Positions 58,334 through 64,000 of a DNA stretch of 64,000 nt are shown here, piece after piece. Source of the stretch: Nocardia sienata NBRC 100364 (lineage in GTDB: Bacteria > Actinomycetota > Actinomycetes > Mycobacteriales > Mycobacteriaceae); NCBI RefSeq assembly GCF_001613205.1, contig NZ_BDBX01000012.1:1-64000 (forward strand), given 5' to 3'. A model generated the notes under the pieces. It saw only the letters and a program-made list of their open reading frames with translations, was not told the DNA's origin and did not search any database. The translations under genes were made by a program, and so were the position numbers. Position 1 is the first letter of the stretch. Every line of letters starts with the position of its first letter.

Positions 58334-58819
58334 TCAGCGCACCTCGGCGATGAGTTCGACCTCCACCGGGGTGTTCTTCGGCAGTTCGAAGACGCCGACC
58401 GCCGAGCGCGCGTGCGCACCCGCGGGCCCGAACACCTCACCGAGGAACTCCGAGGCACCGTTGATCACCAGCGGCTGATCGGTGAATCCCGGTGCCGAGG
58501 CGACGAACCCGACCACCTTCACGATCCGTACGACCTCGTCGAGGCCGACCAGGTCGTGGATGGCGGCCAGCGCGTTCACCGCGCACCAGCGGGCGGCGGT
58601 CACCGCCTCGTCGAGCGAGACCTCGGCCCCGACCTTCCCGATCGCCGACAGCTCACCCGCCACGAAAGGCAACTGCCCGGAGGTGTAGACGTGGTTGCCG
58701 GTGCGTATCGCGGGCACGTACGCCGCCACCGGAGCCACCACGGCAGGAACCGTCAGGCCGAGGCGGTCGAGGTTGGCCCGCCATTCGGTCACGGGCCGAT
58801 TCGCTTCGGATTCCACCAC
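58334..58819 (-). CDS. RidA-family protein (Rv3678c type)
   Basis: The 161-residue protein has the RidA/YjgF fold. HVYTSGQLPFVAG near residues 43-55, AARWCAVNALAAIHDLVGLDEVVRIVKVVGFV near 75-106, and the C-terminal GAHARSAVGVFELPKNTPVEVELIAEV with the ligand-binding Arg. The family deaminates reactive enamine/imine intermediates from PLP enzymes. The N-terminal 25-residue extension (TEWRANLDRLGLTVP) is typical of the longer actinobacterial subgroup. It lies 5 bp after the DUF4177 gene and upstream of the MBL gene. Confidence 0.9.
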   Translation of the reverse strand: MVESEANRPVTEWRANLDRLGLTVPAVVAPVAAYVPAIRTGNHVYTSGQLPFVAGELSAIGKVGAEVSLDEAVTAARWCAVNALAAIHDLVGLDEVVRIVKVVGFVASAPGFTDQPLVINGASEFLGEVFGPAGAHARSAVGVFELPKNTPVEVELIAEVR

Positions 58820-58824
58820 GGCGC

Positions 58825-58989
58825 TTACTGCTTCGCCCGCTTGAGGTAGGCGACATGCTGCTCACCGGTCGGCCCGGGCAGCACGGTCACCAGCTCCCAG
58901 CCGTCGGCGCCCCACTGATCCAGGATCTGTTTGGTCGCATGCGTCAGCAGCGGTACGGTCGCGTATTCCCACTGGGTCACATCGCTCAT
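58825..58989 (-). CDS. DUF4177-like small protein
   Basis: The 54-residue protein (ATG 58989) begins MSDVTQWEYATVPLLTHATKQILDQWGADGWELVTVLPG, the pattern of the DUF4177 family (WEY-x(n)-LNxxGxxGWELV). It is probably a small beta-alpha protein. It stands first in the ridA-MBL unit and divergent from the Get3-like pair, as in mycobacteria. The function is unknown. Confidence 0.83.
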   Translation of the reverse strand: MSDVTQWEYATVPLLTHATKQILDQWGADGWELVTVLPGPTGEQHVAYLKRAKQ

Positions 58990-59139
58990 GCGCACGGAGC
59001 CTACTGGGTGCCGTCCGCGAGGCCCACGGCGCGACCGCGGGTCCGGTGATAGAGGGGTGGCCCCGGTGTCTGGTACACCACATCCACACAAACCGCAGTA
59101 TGCGGGCATCCGTCCGATACGAGTTATAGGCTCGCGACC

Positions 59140-60177
59140 GTGGCAGAACCAACGACGATGTCGGAATCGGCCGAACCGGGCCTGAAGACGGGGTGGCCCG
59201 ACAGCGCGACGAACGCCCGCCTGCACTACGTATCCGGTAAGGGCGGCACCGGTAAGTCCACGGTGTCCGCGTCCCTGGCACTGGCGCTGGCCGCCGGAGG
59301 GCGGCGGGTGCTGCTGGTCGAGGTGGAGAACCGCCAGTCGATCGCCCAGCTGTTCGATCTGCCTCCGCTGCCACCCACCGAGACGAAGATCGCCACCGCA
59401 GACGGCGGCGGCGAAGTGGTGGCCCTGGCACTCGATATCGAGCATGCGTTCCTGGAATACCTCGATATGTTCTACAACCTGGGCTTCGCGGGCCGGGCGA
59501 TGCGCCGGATGGGCGCCATAGATTTCGTCACCACGATCGCGCCGGGCCTGCGCGATGTCATCCTGACCGGCAAGATCAAAGAATGCGTGGTCCGGTCCGA
59601 CAACTCCGGACGTCCCGTCTACGACGAAGTGGTCGTCGACGCGCCGCCGACCGGCCGGATCGCCAGTTTCCTCGACGTCACCCAGGCCATGGCCGAACTC
59701 GCCAAAGGCGGCCCGATCGCCGCCCAGGCCGACGGAGTGTCCAAACTGCTGCATTCGGACCAGACGGTGATCCACTTGGTGACACTGCTCGAGGCGCTGC
59801 CGGTCCAGGAGACCCTGGACGCCATCGCCGAGCTGCGCGGAAATGATCTGCGCATCGGCAGCGTGATCGTCAACCGCGCCGTGCACAGCCCGCTCAACGC
59901 GGAGATGCGGGCCACCGCGGCAGCCGGTGAACTCGACACCGACGCCGTGCGCGCCGGACTGGAATCCGCCGGGATCACCCTGTCCACCGCCGACTTCGCG
60001 GGTCTGCTCACCGAGACAGTGGAGCATTCGGCCACCCTCGGCGCCCAGGACACCAGCGCGGCCGAACTCCTCGATCTGGAGGTCGCCCGGCTGCTGCTGC
60101 CCGCCCTCCCCAACGGTATGGACCTGGGCGGACTCTACGAACTGGCCGCCCATCTGAGCGAGCAGGGAGTCCGATGA
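59140..60177 (+). CDS. ArsA/Get3-like ATPase, first subunit (Rv3679 type)
   Basis: The 345-residue protein is a SIMIBI ATPase with a deviant Walker [17 protein letters not shown] at residues 30-45 (signature Lys33 and P-loop Lys39), [12 protein letters not shown] (switch II/DAPPTG) and an NRAV base-recognition segment. It resembles Get3 but lacks the cysteine motif for zinc. In mycobacteria the Rv3679-Rv3680 pair forms a heteromeric complex linked to envelope and redox homeostasis. TAGGCT (59127-59132) lies 7 nt before GTG 59140, so the mRNA is probably leaderless. Its end overlaps the partner gene by 4 nt. Confidence 0.92.
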   Translation: MAEPTTMSESAEPGLKTGWPDSATNARLHYVSGKGGTGKSTVSASLALALAAGGRRVLLVEVENRQSIAQLFDLPPLPPTETKIATADGGGEVVALALDIEHAFLEYLDMFYNLGFAGRAMRRMGAIDFVTTIAPGLRDVILTGKIKECVVRSDNSGRPVYDEVVVDAPPTGRIASFLDVTQAMAELAKGGPIAAQADGVSKLLHSDQTVIHLVTLLEALPVQETLDAIAELRGNDLRIGSVIVNRAVHSPLNAEMRATAAAGELDTDAVRAGLESAGITLSTADFAGLLTETVEHSATLGAQDTSAAELLDLEVARLLLPALPNGMDLGGLYELAAHLSEQGVR

Positions 60178-61313
60178 GTACCCGACCGGCCGGTCCGGCC
60201 CCCCTCGATATCTCGGCCATCCTCGCCGACCCGAGCGCCCGCGTGGTGGTGTGCTGCGGTTCCGGCGGCGTCGGTAAAACCACCACGGCGGCGGCGATCG
60301 CGTTGCGCGCGGCCGAGCAGGGACGCAAGGTTGTCGTCCTCACCATCGACCCCGCCCGCCGACTGGCCCAGTCGCTCGGTGTCGCGGATCTCGACAACAG
60401 TCCGCAGCGGGTCGAACTGGGGCCGGAGGCCAAGGGCGAGTTGCACGCCATGATGCTGAACATGCGGCGCACTTTCGATGAGATGGTGCTGGAGCACACC
60501 ACCGCCGACAAGGCCGAGCAGATTTTCGCCAACCCCTTCTATCAGGCGGTGGCCTCCTCGTTCGGCGGCACCCAGGAATACATGGCGATGGAGAAACTCG
60601 GCCAGCTCGCCGGACGCCGTGAATGGGATCTGATCGTCGTGGACACCCCGCCCTCACGCAACGCCCTGGACTTCCTCGACGCCCCGAAACGGCTGGGCAA
60701 CTTCCTGAACGGCCGGATGATCCGGGTCATCATGGCGCCGGGGCGGGGCGTCGGACGGTTCGTCACGGGCGCGATGAGCCTGGCCGTACGCGGGGTGTCG
60801 ACCATCGTGGGCGGCCAGATGCTCAAGGACGCCTCGAATTTCCTGCAATCGCTGGAATCGCTGTTCGGCGGCTTCCAGGAGCGGGCCAACCGTACATTCG
60901 CCATGCTGGCCAGGCCCGGCACCCATTTCCTGGTGGTCGCCGCGCCGGAACCCGACGCGCTGCGCGAGGCGTCGTTCTTCGTGGACCGGTTGTCCACCGA
61001 ACAGATGCCCCTGGCCGGGCTGGTACTCAACCGGACCCATCCGGTCCTGTGCTCACTGCCCTCGGATCACGCCCTCACGGCCGCCGACGGGCTCGATGAT
61101 TCGGATCCGCTATCGGCGGGGATACTGCGCGTACACGCGCAGCGGGTCTCGACCGCGCGGCGCGAACAGCATCTGCTGCACCGGTTCACGGGGGCGCATC
61201 CGCGGGTACCGATCGTCTCGGTGACCGCGCTGCCGTTCGATGTGACCGACCTGGCCGCATTGCGGGCGGTCGGTGCGCAGCTGGCCGGTACGCGGCCGAC
61301 GGCGGACAGCTGA
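60174..61313 (+). CDS. ArsA/Get3-like ATPase, second subunit (Rv3680 type)
   Basis: The 379-residue protein has Walker [16 protein letters not shown] near residue 27, [15 protein letters not shown] (switch I), [19 protein letters not shown] (switch II) and LVLNRTHPV. The central [25 protein letters not shown] region and C-terminus match the Rv3680 group. The ATG overlaps the upstream TGA (ATGA), consistent with obligate pairing with the first ATPase. A bidirectional terminator follows. Confidence 0.92.
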   Translation: MSTRPAGPAPLDISAILADPSARVVVCCGSGGVGKTTTAAAIALRAAEQGRKVVVLTIDPARRLAQSLGVADLDNSPQRVELGPEAKGELHAMMLNMRRTFDEMVLEHTTADKAEQIFANPFYQAVASSFGGTQEYMAMEKLGQLAGRREWDLIVVDTPPSRNALDFLDAPKRLGNFLNGRMIRVIMAPGRGVGRFVTGAMSLAVRGVSTIVGGQMLKDASNFLQSLESLFGGFQERANRTFAMLARPGTHFLVVAAPEPDALREASFFVDRLSTEQMPLAGLVLNRTHPVLCSLPSDHALTAADGLDDSDPLSAGILRVHAQRVSTARREQHLLHRFTGAHPRVPIVSVTALPFDVTDLAALRAVGAQLAGTRPTADS

Positions 61314-61331
61314 AGCGGTCGGACCGGGCAA

Positions 61332-61366
61332 ACCGCCGGGCACTCGAAACTCGAGTACCCGGCGGT
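61332..61366. terminator. Bidirectional terminator between the ATPase pair and whiB4
   Basis: ACCGCCGGGCACTCG (61332-61346) pairs with CGAGTACCCGGCGGT (61352-61366), 15 positions with one mismatch, closing an AAACT loop. It separates the convergent ATPase and whiB4 genes. Confidence 0.82.
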
Positions 61367-61389
61367 CGGTGGTCCAATAGGTATTTGGT

Positions 61390-61713
61390 TTACATAGCCA
61401 CCTGGTGCTGGCGCTGCGCGTGGAAGAAGTCCGACCAGGAGGTCACCTCGGGATGCTGTTTGAGCAGCGCCCGCCGCTGTCGTTCGGTCATACCGCCCCA
61501 CACCCCGAACTCGACCCGGTTGTCCAGCGCATCCGCTCCGCACTCCATCAGGACCGGGCAGTGCCGGCAGATCGTCGCCGCCTTGCGCTGGGCGGCGCCG
61601 CGTACGAACAGTTGATCGGGGTCCACTTCCTTGCATCGGGCCTGGGCCACCCAGGCGATCCTCGCTTCGGCCTGCTCTACGTCCAATCGAGCGACGGGGG
61701 TTGTCATGTGCAT
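61390..61713 (-). CDS. whiB4: WhiB4-family iron-sulfur transcription factor
   Basis: The 107-residue protein has the four WhiB cysteines Cys27, Cys49, Cys52 and Cys58 (C-X21-C-X2-C-X5-C) that bind a [4Fe-4S] cluster, and the GVWGGMTERQRRALL turn and basic helix at 70-84. WhiB4 senses oxygen and redox state and controls antioxidant genes; the position next to ponA2 and the Get3-like pair matches Rv3681c. ATG 61713 has an AAAGGGG ribosome-binding site 8 nt upstream; ATG 61707 is an alternative. A near-consensus Crp site lies about 110 bp upstream. Confidence 0.94.
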   Translation of the reverse strand: MHMTTPVARLDVEQAEARIAWVAQARCKEVDPDQLFVRGAAQRKAATICRHCPVLMECGADALDNRVEFGVWGGMTERQRRALLKQHPEVTSWSDFFHAQRQHQVAM

Positions 61714-62062
61714 TTGGTGTGCCCCTTTGCCAGTCCGAACACCGGGTCACGGCGCTCCGGAATCGCGTCCACTCCGCAGCAATCCGAGCCCCGCTGCGAA
61801 GTGCACCACATTCCACATTGAGTGTTAGCTCTATCACACTGAGCTCTCAATCTAGGTAAAGGTATGCCGATTGCGCAAGACCGAGTGATGACTTTTTGGT
61901 ACGTCCGTGCCTGCACCCCGGTGGGCGTCACCCGGCTTCTGGCCGGTAATTGCACGTCAAGAGCCCTGCGCGATACTCCCCGCTCAATACACTGATCAGC
62001 GAAGACAACACCCGGCGTCCACACTTCACGAACCCCGAATGACGACCCTCTACGCTGGTGCT
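61714..62062. other. Divergent whiB4/ponA2 regulatory region
   Basis: This 349-bp gap is less GC-rich than its surroundings. It holds the near-consensus Crp site at 61823 and must contain the whiB4 promoter. On the right, TACGCT (62051-62056) lies 6 nt before the ponA2 GTG, a leaderless promoter. No further gene or RNA was recognised. Confidence 0.6.
61823..61838. promoter_or_regulatory. Near-consensus Crp/GlxR operator upstream of whiB4
   Basis: TGTTA-GCTCTA-TCACA matches the Crp consensus at nine of ten specified positions. It lies in the whiB4/ponA2 divergent gap, closer to whiB4, and is a candidate site for the Crp encoded at 56605. Confidence 0.62.
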
Positions 62063-64000
62063 GTGCCGATCACACGTGCGCTCCTCAAGCTGGCGGGCAG
62101 TTGTGTACTCGCCTCCGTGCTCGTAGCCGGATTGTTGTTCCCGGTCGCCGGAGGTTTCGGATTCGTCTCGAATCGCGCCGCCGACGCCGTCGACAACGTG
62201 TCCGCGGAACTGGTCGAGGGAACCGTCCCCGCCGTGTCCACCATGGTGGACAAGGCCGGTAATCCCATCGCCTGGCTCTACGAGCAGCGCCGGTTCGAAG
62301 TGCCCAGCGACCAGATCTCCAACGATATGAAGCTGGCCATCGTCTCCATCGAGGACAAGCGCTTCGCCGACCATCACGGCGTCGACTGGCAGGGCACCAT
62401 CCGAGCCTTCCTGACCAACACCAGCAGCGGCGAGGTCCAGCAGGGCGCCTCGACCATCGACCAGCAGTACGTGAAGAACTTCAACCTGCTCGTGGTCGCC
62501 AAGACCGACGCCGAACGCCGGGCCGCCATCGAGACCACGCCCGCGCGCAAGATCCGCGAGATCCGCATGGCGCTGACCCTGGACAAGGAACTCACCAAGG
62601 ACGAGGTCCTCACCCGCTACCTGAACCTGGTCCCGTTCGGGAATTCCTCCTACGGCATCCAGGACGCCGCCCAGACGTACTTCGGTATCGACGCCAAGGA
62701 CCTGAACATCGCCCAGTCGGCGATGCTGGCCGGAATGGTGCAGTCCAGCTCCAAGCTGAATCCCTACACCAACCCCGAGGGTGTCACCGCGCGCCGCAAC
62801 ACCGTGCTGGACACCCTGATCCAGAACATCCCCAGCCGGGCCGCGGAGTTCCACGCCGCCAAATCAGAGCCGCTGGGTGTACTGCCCGAACCGAAAGGCC
62901 TGCCCCGGGGTTGTATCGCCGCGGGCGACCGCGGATTCTTCTGCGACTACGCCCTGCAGTACCTGGCCGAGGCCGGGCTCAGCAAAGAACAGATCGAAAA
63001 GGGCGGGTACCTGATCCGCACCACCCTGGACCCCGCCGTCCAGGACTCGGTGAAGCGCTCGGTCAACGCGAACGCCGATCCCCACCTGGAGAATATCGCC
63101 GAGATCATGTCGTTGATCGGGCCCGGCAAGGACAAACATCCGGTGCTGGCCATGGCGAGCAGTCGTACCTACGGGCTGAACCGGGACGCGCACGAAACCC
63201 TGCTCGGCCAGCCGTACACGATGGTCGGCGACGGCGCGGGTTCGGTGTTCAAGCTGTTCACCACCGCCGCGGCGATGGAGAAGGGTATGGGCATCAGCGC
63301 CCAGCTCGATGTACCGTCGCGGTTCGACGCCCGCGGCATGGGCAACGGCGGCGCCCCCGGCTGCCCACCCGAGACCTACTGCGTCGAGAACGCGGGCAAC
63401 TATCGGTCACCGATGTCGGTGACCGAGGCGCTGGCCACCTCGCCCAACACGGCCTTCGTGAAACTGATCCAGGCCGTCGGCGTGACCCCGACCGTGGATA
63501 TGGCCGTCCGCCTGGGGCTGCGCTCCTATACCGATCCCGGCACCTCCGGACACGACGACAACCAGAGCCTCGCCGACATGATCAAGGGCCAGAATCTCGG
63601 CTCGTTCACCCTCGGCCCACTCGCGATCAATCCGCTGGAACTGTCGAATGTGGCCGCGACCCTCGCTTCCGGCGGAACCTGGTGCCCGCCCTCGCCCATC
63701 GCGGAAGTGATCGACCGCTACGGCAAGCCGGTTCCGCTCACCGAACAGGCCTGTGAACAGGTCGTCGAACCGGGCCTGGCAAACACCCTGGCCAATGCCA
63801 TGGGCAAGGACTCCTCCGGCGGCGGCACCGCCTCGGCGGCGGCCGGGTCGACCGGGTGGAACCTGCCGGTAGCGGCCAAGACGGGTACCACCGAAAGCCA
63901 CCGGTCCTCGGCCTTCCTCGGCTTCACCAATTCGCTCGCGGGCGCGGTCTACGTCTACGGCGACAGCCCGACCCCCGGTGAGATCTGCTCCTTCCCGCTG
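62063..64000 (+). CDS. ponA2: Bifunctional penicillin-binding protein PonA2 (partial, runs off the window)
   Basis: The visible 646 residues start at GTG 62063, which follows TACGCT by 6 nt. An N-terminal membrane helix (ALLKLAGSCVLASVLVAGLLFPVAGG) precedes the GT51 glycosyltransferase domain with AIVSIEDKRFADHHGVDWQG and the QGASTIDQQYVKN motif. The transpeptidase domain carries Ser394 in SVFK (394-397), SPN at 460-462 and KTGTT at 606-610. It polymerises and cross-links peptidoglycan outside the membrane. The rest of the transpeptidase domain and any PASTA tail lie beyond base 64000. It is homologous to Rv3682. Confidence 0.95.
   Translation, partial: MPITRALLKLAGSCVLASVLVAGLLFPVAGGFGFVSNRAADAVDNVSAELVEGTVPAVSTMVDKAGNPIAWLYEQRRFEVPSDQISNDMKLAIVSIEDKRFADHHGVDWQGTIRAFLTNTSSGEVQQGASTIDQQYVKNFNLLVVAKTDAERRAAIETTPARKIREIRMALTLDKELTKDEVLTRYLNLVPFGNSSYGIQDAAQTYFGIDAKDLNIAQSAMLAGMVQSSSKLNPYTNPEGVTARRNTVLDTLIQNIPSRAAEFHAAKSEPLGVLPEPKGLPRGCIAAGDRGFFCDYALQYLAEAGLSKEQIEKGGYLIRTTLDPAVQDSVKRSVNANADPHLENIAEIMSLIGPGKDKHPVLAMASSRTYGLNRDAHETLLGQPYTMVGDGAGSVFKLFTTAAAMEKGMGISAQLDVPSRFDARGMGNGGAPGCPPETYCVENAGNYRSPMSVTEALATSPNTAFVKLIQAVGVTPTVDMAVRLGLRSYTDPGTSGHDDNQSLADMIKGQNLGSFTLGPLAINPLELSNVAATLASGGTWCPPSPIAEVIDRYGKPVPLTEQACEQVVEPGLANTLANAMGKDSSGGGTASAAAGSTGWNLPVAAKTGTTESHRSSAFLGFTNSLAGAVYVYGDSPTPGEICSFPL

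Noticed and set aside
1..64000. CRISPR arrays, rRNA genes and insertion sequences
   Set aside because: No regularly spaced repeats, rRNA signatures or transposase frames were seen anywhere in the window.

Overview
The window is high-GC actinobacterial DNA, most likely from Nocardia or a close relative. The evidence is the GC-rich codon use, the many GTG starts and leaderless TANNNT promoters, and a long right-hand block (about 25.4-64 kb) whose gene order closely follows the M. tuberculosis Rv3644c-Rv3682 region: DNA polymerase III delta', topA, cspA, a DUF1998 helicase, a tad pilus locus, ssd, an HAD phosphatase, dppABCD, acs, a holin-like protein, ephE, marP, a NUDIX protein, a TlpA-like protein, nth, crp, an MBL protein, ridA, a Get3-like ATPase pair, whiB4 and ponA2. 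Synteny statements rest on recall of the mycobacterial order, not on a search.

The left part (0-18.6 kb) is accessory. It holds a dienoyl-CoA isomerase-like crotonase, a YbaK-like protein and a flavin reductase, then a 1,306-residue membrane NRPS-like protein of the Pls/PosA type translationally coupled to a short M1 peptidase. After single metabolic genes comes a TetR gene divergent from two small membrane proteins, with palindromic operators between them. At 13.6-17.8 kb lies a probable copper-responsive locus: two divergent units, each starting at a CsoR-like box, encode a His-rich protein plus an MFS exporter on one side and a DHA2 exporter plus a CopZ-like chaperone on the other.

Between 18,622 and 25,347 a 6.7-kb integrative element sits in a tRNA-Thr(CGT) gene, bounded by a perfect 45-bp direct repeat of the tRNA 3' half. 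It encodes a tyrosine integrase, an excisionase-like protein, a DUF6879/XRE-DUF5753 regulatory trio with a palindromic operator, several small proteins, and a two-gene cargo operon of unknown function. One cargo protein carries a HEPN-like RX4H motif. No replication or transfer gene is visible. This cargo is the best candidate in the window for an undescribed, possibly defensive, system.

The right part is mostly core. Two structured RNAs are recognisable by form and position: a 6C RNA between ssd and the HAD gene, and an Ms1-like RNA between the HAD gene and the Rv3662c homolog. The Ms1-like RNA has a perfect Crp/GlxR site (TGTGA-N6-TCACA) just upstream. The Crp-family regulator itself is encoded at 56.6 kb, and another near-consensus site lies upstream of whiB4. 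The tad genes, the dpp operon and the nth-TlpA-NUDIX-marP chain show 1-4 nt overlaps or tight spacing, as expected of operons. The window ends inside ponA2.
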